From Polymorphobacter fuscus (GTDB lineage: Bacteria; Pseudomonadota; Alphaproteobacteria; Sphingomonadales; Sphingomonadaceae), in contig NZ_JAATJI010000001.1 of assembly GCF_011927825.1 (NCBI RefSeq), forward strand, positions 2,524,001 to 2,588,000: a stretch of DNA of 64,000 nucleotides. The letters are read 5' to 3'. The translations under genes and the position numbers were made by a program. Every line of letters starts with the position of its first letter. The first letter of the stretch is position 1. Positions 1 through 9,530 of the stretch are shown in pieces. The notes beneath the pieces were generated by a model, which worked only from the letters and a program-made list of their open reading frames with translations, had not been told where the DNA came from and ran no database searches.

Positions 1-1466
1 TCGTCGGACAGGCCGAAGTCCTTCAGCACGCCGCTGCCCTTCGACACCAGTTCGTCGGTGGCAAGGTCGCCCAGGTCGTCGAGCGTCTTGATGCCCTTCT
101 TGCCGAGCGCCACCAGCATGGCTTCGGTCAGCCCCTCGATCGCGGCGACATCGTCCTCGACGCCCAGTGCAACGCGTTCCTCGCGGGCAGCGGCCTCGCG
201 GCGTTCCAGTGCCTCGATGGCGCGCTTCTGCAATTCGCCGCCCAGGTCCTCGTCAAAGCCTTCGATGCCGGCGATTTCGGACAGGTCGACATAGGCGACC
301 TCCTCCAGCTCCGAAAAGCCTTCGGCGACCAGCAACTGCGCCAGCGTCTCGTCGACATCGAGCTCGCTTTCGAACATCGCCGACTTCTCGGTGAATTCCT
401 TCTGGCGGCGCTCCGATTCGTCCGCCTCGGTCATGATGTCGATCTGGCGGCCGGTCAGCTGCGAGGCGAGCCGGACATTCTGGCCGCGGCGGCCGATGGC
501 CAGCGAAAGCTGGTCGTCGGGCACCACCACATCGATGCGATTGTCTTCCTCGTCCATCACCACCTTGGCGACTTCGGCGGGCTGCAGCGCGTTGACGACG
601 AACGTTGCGACATCGGGCGACCAGGGGATGATGTCGATCTTTTCGCCCTGCAGTTCCTGCACCACCGCCTGGACGCGGCTGCCCTTCATGCCGACGCAGG
701 CGCCGACCGGGTCGATGCTCGAATCGCGGCTGATGACGCCGATCTTGGCGCGGCTGCCGGGGTCGCGGGCAACGGCCTTGATCTCGATGATGCCGTCATA
801 GATTTCCGGCACTTCCTGCGCAAACAGCTTTTTCATGAAGTCGCCGGCGGAGCGCGACAGGAAAATCTGCGGCCCGCGCGGCTCGCGGCGGACGCTGGCG
901 ATCAGTGCGCGCACCCGGTCACCGGGCTTGAGCACTTCGCGCGGGATCTGCTGGTCGCGGCGGATGACGCCCTCGGCCTTGCCCAGATCGACAACAACAT
1001 GGCCGAACTCGGCGCGCTTGACGAGGCCGGTGATGATCTCGCCGGCGCGGTCCTTGAACTCGTCAAACTGGCGGTCGCGCTCGGCATCGCGGACCTTCTG
1101 GACGATGACCTGCTTGGCGGCCTGCGCGGCGATGCGGCCGAATTCGACCGGCGGCAGCGGATCGACGATGAAATCGCCGAGCTTGGCCGACTTGTCCTTC
1201 TTCACCGCGTCCTTCAGCGACACCTGCTTGAAGAAATCCTCGGGCTCCTCGACGACTTCGAGGACGCGCCACAGCCGGGTTTCACCGCCCTTGGGGTCGA
1301 TCTTGGCGCGAATGTCGTTCTCGGCACCATAGCGCGCGCGGGCGGCGCGCTGGATGGCGTCTTCCATCGCCTCGATGACGATGGTCCGGTCGATCGACTT
1401 CTCGCGCGCCACGGCATCGGCGATGGCGATCAGTTCGGCCCGGTTGGCGGTGACGGCAGTGGCCAT
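1..1466 (-). CDS. nusA: Transcription termination/antitermination factor NusA (3' end cut by window edge)
   Basis: NusA binds RNA polymerase and nascent RNA and modulates pausing, termination and antitermination. 488 codons are present; the C-terminus lies outside the window. The start is ATG at 1466 ([12 protein letters not shown]). In order: N-terminal polymerase-binding domain, S1 domain at about residues 135-200, KH1 with the GxxG loop GMKGSR near residue 258, KH2 with GRRGQN near residue 325, an acidic linker, then the beginning of helix-hairpin-helix repeats ([20 protein letters not shown]) near the edge. It follows rimP by 4 bases on the same strand, the classical rimP-nusA order; infB would be expected beyond the left edge. 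Recognition is secure. Confidence 0.97.
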   Translation of the reverse strand, partial: MATAVTANRAELIAIADAVAREKSIDRTIVIEAMEDAIQRAARARYGAENDIRAKIDPKGGETRLWRVLEVVEEPEDFFKQVSLKDAVKKDKSAKLGDFIVDPLPPVEFGRIAAQAAKQVIVQKVRDAERDRQFDEFKDRAGEIITGLVKRAEFGHVVVDLGKAEGVIRRDQQIPREVLKPGDRVRALIASVRREPRGPQIFLSRSAGDFMKKLFAQEVPEIYDGIIEIKAVARDPGSRAKIGVISRDSSIDPVGACVGMKGSRVQAVVQELQGEKIDIIPWSPDVATFVVNALQPAEVAKVVMDEEDNRIDVVVPDDQLSLAIGRRGQNVRLASQLTGRQIDIMTEADESERRQKEFTEKSAMFESELDVDETLAQLLVAEGFSELEEVAYVDLSEIAGIEGFDEDLGGELQKRAIEALERREAAAREERVALGVEDDVAAIEGLTEAMLVALGKKGIKTLDDLGDLATDELVSKGSGVLKDFGLSD

Positions 1467-1470
1467 GGTC

Positions 1471-2064
1471 TCAGTCCTCGGTGGAATCATTGTCGTTGGC
1501 GGAATCGCCTTCGACATCGCTGTCGATGTCGGGCAATTCGATCGTCTCGTCGGCGTCGCTGGCGTCCAGTGGCCGCGTCGCCTTCAACAGCGCCGGCGTC
1601 AGCACCAGCTTGGCCGCGGTGATCGCCGCCAGTGGCAGCACGATATCGCCGACACTCTTGATGGTCAGCGTCACCCTATCATCATTTCGTGCGCCGATCA
1701 CCCCATGCGCGCGCGCCCGGCCATCGACCGGCGGGTCGATCTTGACCCGCACTTCATGCCCGGCCCAGCGGTCCCAGTCGGCGGTGCGCGTCAGCGGCCG
1801 GTCGATCCCGGGCGACGAAACTTCGAGCGCATATTCGCTGTCGATGGGGTCGGCTTCCTCCAGCGGCAGGTCGAGCGCCCGGCTGATCTCGGCGCACTGG
1901 CCCAGCGTCAGCTGGCCGGTGTCGCGGTCTTCCGCCATCACCTGCAGCGTCATGTCGCCGGGCTTGCCGGTCAGCTGGATGCGGACCAGGTCATAGCCGA
2001 GCTCGGCCACCACCGGAGCGATGATGGCGTTGAGCGTCGTGGCAAGGTCGGCAGGCTGCTGCAA
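1471..2064 (-). CDS. rimP: Ribosome maturation factor RimP
   Basis: RimP assists late maturation of the 30S subunit. The 197-residue product has the family N-terminal alpha/beta domain (GYDLVRIQL near the start, CAEISRALD, then YALEVSSPGIDRPL around residue 80) followed by the SH3-like C-terminal domain and an acidic tail (residues 165-197, DSDVEGDSANDNDSTED). The start must be the TTG at 2064: an in-frame TGA lies a few codons upstream and no ATG or GTG fits before the conserved N-terminus. It is the first gene of a rimP-nusA transcription unit on the minus strand, with 236 bases of open DNA upstream. Confidence 0.95.
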   Translation of the reverse strand: MQQPADLATTLNAIIAPVVAELGYDLVRIQLTGKPGDMTLQVMAEDRDTGQLTLGQCAEISRALDLPLEEADPIDSEYALEVSSPGIDRPLTRTADWDRWAGHEVRVKIDPPVDGRARAHGVIGARNDDRVTLTIKSVGDIVLPLAAITAAKLVLTPALLKATRPLDASDADETIELPDIDSDVEGDSANDNDSTED

Positions 2065-2300
2065 GAAATCCGGTCCGTTTCACAAATGCGTCTGGCGGCG
2101 GTCGGGGCTGCCCCGGCCGACCTCCATGCGGTTACCCATGTAGAGATGGCTGCCATATAGGCCGCGTCGGCGTGCGGAGCAAGTGGGGCGCAGCGCAGGG
2201 GGCACCAGGCAGGTGGCGCAATGCCGCCGCTGGCGCGTTGCGGCGCCGCACGCTAGTTTGCGGCACGCCGTAGCGGCCCGCAGCCAGGAAAGTTTTGCGA

Positions 2301-2828
2301 ATGAAGACGACATTGCGTTTCATCGGCGTCGCCGCCGTGCTGGCGATCGCCACTTCGGCCGGCGCGCAGAACACCGTCAAGGCCGGCGCCCAGACCAATA
2401 CCGACGAAAAGAGCGATCTCGACAAGGTCGGCGACACGATGGAAAATATCGGCACCAGGCCGCTGAAGGACCTCAACATCATCAAGGCCAAGGTGGCGCC
2501 CGAGATCGAGGCGATCATGCAGGAGCCCTATTCGCTCAAGGGCATCCGCAGCTGCGCCCAGTTCAAGACCGCGATCAACCGGATGACGGCGGTGCTCGGC
2601 CCCGATGTCGATTCGCCGCAGACCCAGAAGGACGACAAGACGCCTGCCGAAGTAGCGCTCAGCCTCGGCGAATCGGCCGCCGGCGGCATCATCCCCTTCT
2701 CCGGCGTCATCCGCCGCCTGACCGGCGCCGAAGCCCGGCAGAAATATGCCCAGGCCGCAATCTATGCCGGATCGGTGCGCCGCGCCTATCTGAAGGGCAC
2801 CGCGCGCGCCAAGGGCTGCAAGGTCTGA
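2301..2828 (+). CDS. Hypothetical secreted protein
   Basis: A 175-residue protein that I do not recognise. It starts with a convincing signal peptide (MKTTLRFIGVAAVLAIATSA, cleavage likely after AGA), so it is probably periplasmic. The ATG at 2301 is preferred over an in-frame TTG six bases upstream because an AGGAAAG ribosome site sits about nine bases before it. The mature part is alpha-helical in appearance, with two cysteines (IRSCAQF and KGCKV at the very end) that could form a disulphide. It is divergent from rimP and followed 154 bases later by the M20 peptidase array; no functional link is evident. Confidence 0.75.
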   Translation: MKTTLRFIGVAAVLAIATSAGAQNTVKAGAQTNTDEKSDLDKVGDTMENIGTRPLKDLNIIKAKVAPEIEAIMQEPYSLKGIRSCAQFKTAINRMTAVLGPDVDSPQTQKDDKTPAEVALSLGESAAGGIIPFSGVIRRLTGAEARQKYAQAAIYAGSVRRAYLKGTARAKGCKV

Positions 2829-2982
2829 CATCGCGCCGGGCCACCGCCGGCGCCGCCGGCGCCGCTGCGTCATCCCGCCGGCGCCCCGGCCCGACAATAT
2901 GTCCATCTGGCCGCATTCCGGCCTTGCCTCCCCCGGTCATTTGCCGCCACATGCGCGGTGTGACTGCGGGGGGGATGATTGC

Positions 2983-4389
2983 ATGCGCGTTCGATTGACG
3001 GCGGCCATATTGGCGTCGGCCCTGGTGCTGCCGGTGGCGGCGCACGCCGCCGACCATCCCGGCGAAGCGGCGTTTCGCGCGATCTACAAGGAACTCGTCG
3101 AAACCGACACCAGCCATGCCACGGGTGATTGCACCCTTGCGGCCAGGCGCATGGCGGCACGGCTGAAGGCGGCGGGCTTTGCCGATGCCGACCTCAACGT
3201 CTTTTCCCCCGAAGGCCTGCCGCTCGATGGCGGCCTCATCGCCACGCTGCCCGGCAGCGACCCTGCGCAGGGTGCGGTCATGCTCCTCGCCCATCTCGAC
3301 GTCGTCGATGCCAAACGCGAGGACTGGACCCGCGACCCGTTCACGCTGGTGGAGGACGGCGGCTATTTCTATGCCCGCGGCAGCGCCGACGACAAGGCAC
3401 AGGCCGCGATCTGGGTGGACAGCCTCGTCCGCCTCAAACAGGCCGGCGCGCGGCCGCAGCGCACCGTCAAGCTGCTGCTGTCGTGCGGCGAGGAATCGGG
3501 CGCGCGCATCAACAATGTCCGCTGGTTGATCGACAAGCACCCCGACTGGATCAAGGCCAGCTTCGCGCTCAACGAAGGCGGCGGCGGCGCGCTCAAGCCC
3601 GACGGCACGCCATTGGCCCTGAGCTTCCAGGCCGGCGAAAAGGTCACCCAGAATTTCCGCGTCGAAGCGACCAACCCGGGCGGCCATTCGTCGGTGCCGC
3701 GCCCCGACAATGCCATCTATGCGCTGTCGACCGCGCTGAATCGCATCGGCGCCTATGAATTCCCGATCCGCTTCAACGATGTCACCCGCGCCACCTTCAC
3801 CGAAGTCGGCAAGATGACGCCGGGGCCGATGGGCGCCGCGATGCTGAAGCTGGTCGCCGACCCGACCGACGCCGCCGCCAACGCCATCGTCTCGAAGGAC
3901 CCGCGCTACCGCGCGCTGCTGCGCACCACCTGCGTCGCCACCCAGGTCGAAGGCGGCCATGCCATCAACGCACTGCCGCAGCGCGCCTTTGCCAACGTCA
4001 ACTGCCGGATGTTCCCCAGCGATACGCCCGCCGATGTCGGCACGCAGCTGAAGGCCGCCGTCGGCGACGCGGCCGCGACCGTCACCGCGGTGCCGCCGGT
4101 CAACCCGGTCAACGCGCCGCCGCCGCTGGCCGGCGAAGTCTATGACAAGGCGGCGGCGCTGGCGAAGACGCACTTCCCCGGCGTGCCGATCATCCCCGCC
4201 ATGACCACCGGTGCCACCGACGGGCGTTTCCTCATCGCCGCCGGCGTTCCCACCTATGGCGTCCCCGGCATGTTCAGCGACGGGTCGACCAACGCCCATG
4301 GCCTCAACGAACGCATCTCGGTCAAATGGCTGATGACCGGGCGCGACTATCTCCACGATCTCGTCAAAGCCTATGCGGGGGTGAAATGA
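2983..4389 (+). CDS. M20 family metallopeptidase, secreted (paralogue 1 of 3)
   Basis: Zinc-dependent peptidase or amidohydrolase of the M20/M25/M40 family, 468 residues. A signal peptide (MRVRLTAAILASALVLPVAA) predicts periplasmic action. Visible metal and catalytic motifs are LLAHLDVVD (H104, D106), RGSADDKAQ (around D136), CGEESG (E170/E171) and the distal AHGLNER histidine. The dimerisation lid lies in the middle third (GGHSSVPRPDNAIY). Start chosen at ATG 2983 because it begins the signal peptide and follows a GGGGGGATGA purine stretch. Its stop overlaps the ATG of the next paralogue by 4 bases. The substrate cannot be read from the sequence; a dipeptidase or carboxypeptidase role is likely. 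Confidence 0.93.
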   Translation: MRVRLTAAILASALVLPVAAHAADHPGEAAFRAIYKELVETDTSHATGDCTLAARRMAARLKAAGFADADLNVFSPEGLPLDGGLIATLPGSDPAQGAVMLLAHLDVVDAKREDWTRDPFTLVEDGGYFYARGSADDKAQAAIWVDSLVRLKQAGARPQRTVKLLLSCGEESGARINNVRWLIDKHPDWIKASFALNEGGGGALKPDGTPLALSFQAGEKVTQNFRVEATNPGGHSSVPRPDNAIYALSTALNRIGAYEFPIRFNDVTRATFTEVGKMTPGPMGAAMLKLVADPTDAAANAIVSKDPRYRALLRTTCVATQVEGGHAINALPQRAFANVNCRMFPSDTPADVGTQLKAAVGDAAATVTAVPPVNPVNAPPPLAGEVYDKAAALAKTHFPGVPIIPAMTTGATDGRFLIAAGVPTYGVPGMFSDGSTNAHGLNERISVKWLMTGRDYLHDLVKAYAGVK

Positions 4390-5813
4390 AGTCACTGTTG
4401 ATCGCGGCGCTGCTCGCAGCAACGTCTGCCCCCGCTGCTGCTGCCGCCGACCATCCCGGCGAAGCCGGCTTCCGCTCGCTCTACAAGGAGCTGGTCGAAA
4501 CCAACACCACCGTCTCGACGGGCAGCTGCACCCGCGCCGCCGAACGCATGGCGGCGCGGCTGAAGGCCGCCGGCTATGCCGATGCCGATATCCGCGTCTT
4601 CAAGGGACCTGAAACCGGCCCCGACGCGCGCCCGCAGGACGGCGGCCTTGTCGCCACCCTCGCCGGCAGCGACCCGAAGGCCGGCGCCATCCTGCTGCTG
4701 TCGCACCTCGACGTGGTGGAGGCCAAGCGTGCCGACTGGGAACGCGACCCCTTCGCCTTCATCGAGGAAGGCGGCTGGTTCTATGGCCGCGGCGTTTCGG
4801 ACGACAAGGCGCACGGCGCGATCTTCACCGATGCGATGATCCGGCTGAAAGCCGGCAAGCCGCTGCGCCGCACGCTGAAACTGGCGCTGACCTGCGGCGA
4901 GGAAGGCGGGCCGTTCAACAGCGCCAAATGGCTCGTCGAGAACCACCGCGACTGGATCGAGGCCGATTTCGCCCTCAACGAAGGCGGCAGCGGCAAGGCC
5001 GACGCGCAGGGCAAACCGGTCAGCCTGGGCTTCCAGGCCGGCGAGAAAGTCTACCAGGATTTCATCCTCGAAACCCGCAACCCCGGCGGCCACAGCAGCC
5101 GGCCGCGTCCCGACAACGCCATCTACGACCTCGCCAACGGCCTGGCGGCGCTCGGCAAGTCGGACTTCCCGGTGCAATTGTCCGACACCACGCGCGCCTA
5201 TTTCACCGAAATGGCCAAGATCAGCGGCGGCGAGACTGCCACCGCGATCCGCGCGCTGCTCGCCAACCCGCAGGACGAAGCCGCCAACGCCATCGTCAGC
5301 CGCGATCCCGGCTGGCATTCGACGCTGCGCACCACCTGTGTCGCGACGATGCTCGATGCCGGCCATGCCCGCAACGCGCTGCCGCAGCGCGCCACCGCCA
5401 ACGTCAACTGCCGGATGTTCCCCGGCGACAGCGTCGAAAAGGTCCGCGGCCAGATCGTCGAACGCCTCGGCAACCCGGCGATCACCGTGACGCCGCACGA
5501 ATCCGAAAACCCGGAAAAGGCCGCGCCGCCGCCGCCTCTGTCGGCGCAGGTTTATGGCCCCGCCGCCCTGCTGGCGAAAAAGCACTTCCCCGGCGTGCCG
5601 CTGATCCCGACGATGAGCACCGGCGCCACCGATGGCCGTTATCTCAACGCCGCCGGCATCGCCACCTATGGCATGGCCGGGCGCTTCGGCATGCCCGATG
5701 GCAATGGCGTCCATGGCCTCAACGAACGCATCTCGGTCGCCGGCGTCCTCGCCGAGCGTGATTATCTGTTCGATCTCATCCAGGCCTATGCCAACAGCAA
5801 GGACGGCAAATGA
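4386..5813 (+). CDS. M20 family metallopeptidase, secreted (paralogue 2 of 3)
   Basis: Second M20 metallopeptidase of the tandem array, 475 residues, clearly homologous to both neighbours along its whole length (shared HPGEAGFRSLYKELVET, GGHSSRPRPDNAIYDLA, RNALPQRATANVNCRMFP). The signal peptide is MKSLLIAALLAATSAPAAAA. Motifs are LLSHLDVVEAKRADW, RGVSDDKAHG, CGEEGGPF and HGLNERISV. The ATG at 4386 lies inside the ATGA overlap with the previous stop, so translation is probably coupled. Relative to paralogue 1 it carries small insertions after residue 70 (KGPETGPDAR). All catalytic positions are intact, so it is probably active. Confidence 0.93.
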   Translation: MKSLLIAALLAATSAPAAAAADHPGEAGFRSLYKELVETNTTVSTGSCTRAAERMAARLKAAGYADADIRVFKGPETGPDARPQDGGLVATLAGSDPKAGAILLLSHLDVVEAKRADWERDPFAFIEEGGWFYGRGVSDDKAHGAIFTDAMIRLKAGKPLRRTLKLALTCGEEGGPFNSAKWLVENHRDWIEADFALNEGGSGKADAQGKPVSLGFQAGEKVYQDFILETRNPGGHSSRPRPDNAIYDLANGLAALGKSDFPVQLSDTTRAYFTEMAKISGGETATAIRALLANPQDEAANAIVSRDPGWHSTLRTTCVATMLDAGHARNALPQRATANVNCRMFPGDSVEKVRGQIVERLGNPAITVTPHESENPEKAAPPPPLSAQVYGPAALLAKKHFPGVPLIPTMSTGATDGRYLNAAGIATYGMAGRFGMPDGNGVHGLNERISVAGVLAERDYLFDLIQAYANSKDGK

Positions 5814-7219
5814 CCTTGAAGACCCTGCTGCTCGCCGCTGTCATCGCTGCCCCCGTCATCGCCGCCCCCGCGCAGGCCCAGGCGCTACGCCCCGACCAGC
5901 TGGCGTTCCGCGACCTGTACAAGCAGCTCGTGGAAACCAACACCACCCTGTCGGAAGGCAGCTGCACCAAGGCGGCGGCGCAGCTCGCGACGCGGCTGAA
6001 GGCGGCCGGCTTCAAGGATGCCGACATCACCCTGTTCAGCACGCCCGAACACCCCAAGGACGGCGGCCTTGTCGCCATACTGCCGGGCACCGATACCGCG
6101 GCCAAACCCATCCTGCTGCTCGGCCACCTCGATGTGGTGGAGGCCAAGCGCGCCGACTGGACCCGCGACCCCTTCGTCATGGTGGAGGAGGACGGCTATT
6201 ATTACGGCCGAGGAACCTTCGACGACAAGTCGCAGGCAGCGATCTGGACCGATACGCTGATCCGCTACAAGCAATCGGGCAAGGCGCCCCGGCGCACGCT
6301 CAAGCTGGCGCTGACCTGCGGGGAGGAAACCACCAACGCCTTCAACGGCGCCGACTGGCTGGCCAAGAACCGTCCCGATCTGATCGCGGCCGAATTCGCC
6401 ATCAACGAAGGCGGCGGCGGCCGCTACGATGCCAGTGGCAGGCCGATGGGCATCGGCGTCCAGGTCGGCGAAAAGACCGTCCAGAATTTCCAGCTGCAGA
6501 CCACCAACCCCGGCGGCCATTCGTCCGTGCCGCGCCCCGACAACGCCATCACCGACCTGTCGCGCGCCATCGTCGCGGTCAACACCCATGAATTCCCGGT
6601 GCAGTTCAACGATACCACCCGCGCCTTCTTCACCCTGATGACCAAGGCCAGCCCGGCGCCGGTCGGCACCGCCATCACCGCGCTGCTCGCCAACCCGCAG
6701 GATGCCGCCGCCAACGCCATCGTCAGCCAGGACCCGAGCTTTCATTCGACGCTGCGCACCACCTGCGTGACGACGCTGGTCGATGCCGGCCATGCCAACA
6801 ATGCGCTGGCGCAGCGCGCCACGGCCAACGTCAACTGCCGGATGTTCCCCGGCACCAACCCCGAAACCACCCGCGCCGACCTCGCCGCCGCCATCGCCAA
6901 CCCCAAGGTCGCGATCACGCTGACGCCGCCGATCCGCCCCGTCGCGGTGTCGCCGCCGCTCAACGAGGCGGTGCTCGGGCCGATGAAGGCGCTGGCGGCA
7001 AAGCATTTCCCTGGCGTCCCCTTCGGACTGACCATGTCGACCGGGGCAACGGATGCGATCTTCCTGTCGCCGATCGGCATCCCGACCTATGGCGCGCCGG
7101 GGCTGTTCATCGATCCCGATGGCAATGGCATGCACGGCCTCAACGAACGCATCCGCATCAAGTCGCTGATGCAGGGCCGCGACTATCTCGACGATCTCGT
7201 CCACACCCTCGCCGATTGA
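5810..7219 (+). CDS. M20 family metallopeptidase, secreted (paralogue 3 of 3)
   Basis: Third M20 metallopeptidase of the array, 469 residues, starting in another ATGA overlap (ATG 5810). The signal peptide is MTLKTLLLAAVIAAPVIAAP ending at AQA. Motifs retained: LLGHLDVVEAKRADW, RGTFDDKSQAA, CGEETTNAF, NEGGGG and MHGLNERIRI. It differs from paralogues 1 and 2 at the start of the mature part (QALRPDQLAF instead of ADHPGEA), so the array has diverged rather than being a very recent amplification. The three genes appear to be one transcription unit whose upstream control region is 2829-2982. Confidence 0.93.
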   Translation: MTLKTLLLAAVIAAPVIAAPAQAQALRPDQLAFRDLYKQLVETNTTLSEGSCTKAAAQLATRLKAAGFKDADITLFSTPEHPKDGGLVAILPGTDTAAKPILLLGHLDVVEAKRADWTRDPFVMVEEDGYYYGRGTFDDKSQAAIWTDTLIRYKQSGKAPRRTLKLALTCGEETTNAFNGADWLAKNRPDLIAAEFAINEGGGGRYDASGRPMGIGVQVGEKTVQNFQLQTTNPGGHSSVPRPDNAITDLSRAIVAVNTHEFPVQFNDTTRAFFTLMTKASPAPVGTAITALLANPQDAAANAIVSQDPSFHSTLRTTCVTTLVDAGHANNALAQRATANVNCRMFPGTNPETTRADLAAAIANPKVAITLTPPIRPVAVSPPLNEAVLGPMKALAAKHFPGVPFGLTMSTGATDAIFLSPIGIPTYGAPGLFIDPDGNGMHGLNERIRIKSLMQGRDYLDDLVHTLAD

Positions 7220-7274
7220 CGCGGGCGGCCGATTAGGGGTGGCGCAACCGCTGCCGCCGCCTTAACTGCCGGTC

Positions 7275-7922
7275 ATGGACTTCGCCAATATCTTCGCGCC
7301 CGGCGCGCTCGCCATCCTGTTGCAGGTGGTGATGATCGATGTCGTGCTGGCCGGGGACAACGCCATCGTCGTCGGCTCGCTCGCCGCCGGCCTGCCGCCG
7401 CACGAGCGCAAGAAGGTCATCGCCATCGGCATCGCCGCGGCGCTGGTGCTGCGCATCGTCTTCGCGCTGCTGGTGACGCAGCTGATGCAGATCGTCGGCC
7501 TCGTCCTCGCCGGCGGGCTGCTGCTGCTCTGGGTGTCGTGGCGCATGTACCGCGACCTGCGCCCGTCGAAAGCCATCATCGACGTCGAAGGCGCCGATGA
7601 TTTCGAAAGCGTCACCGGCCCGCCGCCGGCGAAAAGCTTCGCCGCCGCCGCCTGGTCGGTCGCCATCGCCGATGTGTCGATGAGCCTCGACAATGTCCTC
7701 GCCGTCGCCGGCGCCGCCCGCGAACACCCCGAAGTGATGATCATCGGGCTGGTCGTATCGGTGGCGATGATGGGCATCGCCGCCAATTTCATCGCCAAAT
7801 ATATCGAACGCTACCGCTGGATCGCCTATGTCGGCCTGGCCGTCATCGTCTATGTCGCCATCAAGATGATCGTCGAAGGCTGGCACCAGGTCGCCCCGGT
7901 GGTGCAACCCTTGGTCGGCTGA
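7275..7922 (+). CDS. TerC/YjbE-family integral membrane protein
   Basis: Integral membrane protein of the TerC superfamily (YjbE-like), 215 residues with about seven hydrophobic segments. The family's acidic intramembrane motifs are both present: VVLAGDNAIVVG near residue 22 and VSMSLDNVLAVAG near residue 137. These are associated with Mn2+ or other metal-ion export, in some bacteria under yybP-ykoY riboswitch control; I see no such riboswitch in the 55 bases upstream. The ATG at 7275 begins MDFANIFAPGALAILLQVV, directly before the first helix. It is convergent with the M24 peptidase gene. The exact substrate is uncertain. Confidence 0.88.
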   Translation: MDFANIFAPGALAILLQVVMIDVVLAGDNAIVVGSLAAGLPPHERKKVIAIGIAAALVLRIVFALLVTQLMQIVGLVLAGGLLLLWVSWRMYRDLRPSKAIIDVEGADDFESVTGPPPAKSFAAAAWSVAIADVSMSLDNVLAVAGAAREHPEVMIIGLVVSVAMMGIAANFIAKYIERYRWIAYVGLAVIVYVAIKMIVEGWHQVAPVVQPLVG

Positions 7923-7971
7923 CGCCGGCCGGGCGAGGCCCGATCGCAGGGGCATTGCGCTGAAAATCCGC

Positions 7972-7994
7972 TCATCCCGAGCGAAGTCGAGGGA
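7972..7994. repeat. REP-like intergenic element
   Basis: The sequence TCATCCCGAGCGAAGTCGAG followed by GGA lies between the convergent TerC-family and M24 genes. It folds as an imperfect hairpin (TCCCGA against TCGAGGGA, GCGAAG loop). From memory, this motif and its complement recur between genes in many sphingomonad genomes. Only one copy is evident in this window. It may act as a bidirectional transcript end. Confidence 0.5.
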
Positions 7995-8031
7995 CTCCGC
8001 CCCCCGACATCGTCCGGGATGCGCGGGATCG

Positions 8032-9420
8032 TTATTCGCAGCCCTTCGCCCCCGTCCCCGCCACCCGCGGGATCAGGTGAAAGCGGGTCTGCCGGCCATC
8101 GATATACTGCACGGTCCTGCCATCGAAATAGGCGTCTTCCTCCAGTCGGAAGCCGACGTCCTGACCGCCCCATTCGGGCACCTTGTGGCGTGCCGCCAGC
8201 TCGATCGACCAGGCCGTGGGCGCGTCCATCGGCGCTTCGCCTTCGGGCCGCGCCGCCTGGTTGTCCCACATGCCGATCGGCGTTCCCGCGGCATGGCCAT
8301 GGTAACCGATGGGGTGCGAATAGATGATCGGCGTCAGCCCCGCCGCGATCGCCTTGGCGCGCGCCGCCGCCAGCACCTCGTTGCCGCTGGCGCCGACCTT
8401 GAACGACGATGTCAGTGCATCCTGCACGCCATTGGCCGCGGCCAGCCCGGCCTTCAGCCCCGCCGGCGCGTCGGTCTCGCCGGGCTTGAGCACATAGCCC
8501 ATATGCTGGGTATCGGTGTTCAGCCCCAGATATTTGATGCCGAAATCGACCCACAACAGGTCACCGGGCAGGATCACCGTATCGCCGCCGATCGTGTCCT
8601 TGACGCCCTGGCGGGTGATGTTGACCGTCGGCTGGAACCAGGTCGCCAGCTTCAGCCCGGCGATGCGTTCGCGATACCACCACATGACGTCGTCGGTGGT
8701 GGTCTTGCCCGGCGTGATAACCTTGGGCGAAAAGCCTTCGGCGATGATCGCATGGGCGGTGCGCACGATATCGGGATAGACCGCCATTTCGGCCGGGATC
8801 CGCGTTTCCAGCCAGCCGATTGCCAGCCGGTCCGCCGGCACCACCCGCGCCTTCAACGCCGGCGTCAGCGCGCCCAGCACGCCGTCGCGCTGGCTCGCCG
8901 TCAGCCCGTCGGCAAAGGCCGACATCGGCGAGACGTTGAGCGCGATCTTCTGCGGGTTGCGCGCCTTGATGATCTCGCCCAGCGCCGCCCATTGGTCGGG
9001 CTGTTCCTCGGGCTTCCACGCCGCCGCGAACAGCCCGCCCAGCCCATAGCGGCTGACCGTCAGCCGTTCGACCGGCTTGCCTGCGCCGGGGTCGTAGAAC
9101 ACCAGGATCGTGCGCCGCCGGGCGTGGAAACTCTGCCCGTCGAGCATCGTCGCCACCACCGGGTCTTCCAGATATTCGCGCGCCACCAGCACCCACATGT
9201 CGATGCCGTTGGCACGCATGATCTGCGGCACCACCGTGTCGAGCCGTTCCTTCAGCCACTTGTCCTGCAATGCCGCCCGGTCCTTCAGCGGCAGGATCGC
9301 CGGCATCGCCGGGTCGGGCGCCTCGGTCTGGCACATCTTCGGCTGCGTCCCCGCCTGGCCCCCCGCGGTCTCGCCCGCAGCCTGTCCCAGCGCCATCAGC
9401 GCCGCTATCGTCAAAAGCAC
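8032..9420 (-). CDS. M24 family metallopeptidase (Xaa-Pro aminopeptidase-like), secreted
   Basis: A 462-residue pita-bread fold peptidase of the M24 family. A short signal peptide is visible (MLLTIAALMALGQAAG). The N-terminal half resembles the creatinase/prolidase N-domain (NGIDMWVLVAREYLEDPVVA); the C-terminal half carries metal-ligand motifs, an aspartate in LLWVDFGIKYLGLNTDTQ, a histidine in SHPIGYHGHAAG and acidic residues in RLEEDAYFDG. A role in removing N-terminal residues before proline in the periplasm is inferred. The ATG at 9420 is preferred because it starts the signal sequence. It is divergent from the YkgJ-type gene pair, separated by 110 bases. Confidence 0.88.
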   Translation of the reverse strand: MLLTIAALMALGQAAGETAGGQAGTQPKMCQTEAPDPAMPAILPLKDRAALQDKWLKERLDTVVPQIMRANGIDMWVLVAREYLEDPVVATMLDGQSFHARRRTILVFYDPGAGKPVERLTVSRYGLGGLFAAAWKPEEQPDQWAALGEIIKARNPQKIALNVSPMSAFADGLTASQRDGVLGALTPALKARVVPADRLAIGWLETRIPAEMAVYPDIVRTAHAIIAEGFSPKVITPGKTTTDDVMWWYRERIAGLKLATWFQPTVNITRQGVKDTIGGDTVILPGDLLWVDFGIKYLGLNTDTQHMGYVLKPGETDAPAGLKAGLAAANGVQDALTSSFKVGASGNEVLAAARAKAIAAGLTPIIYSHPIGYHGHAAGTPIGMWDNQAARPEGEAPMDAPTAWSIELAARHKVPEWGGQDVGFRLEEDAYFDGRTVQYIDGRQTRFHLIPRVAGTGAKGCE

Positions 9421-9530
9421 GTATGTCTCCCCTTGTGGTCGCCGGCACCATAAGGCGAAACCCGCGGCAGGGAAGGGGCGGGATCGTTTCGGCCCTAGCC
9501 ATCGGCAGGCGCGCCCCTTAGGCTGTGCCG

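Noticed and set aside
7220..7274. yybP-ykoY manganese riboswitch before the TerC-family gene
   Set aside because: The gap is only 55 bases and lacks the conserved loop sequences.
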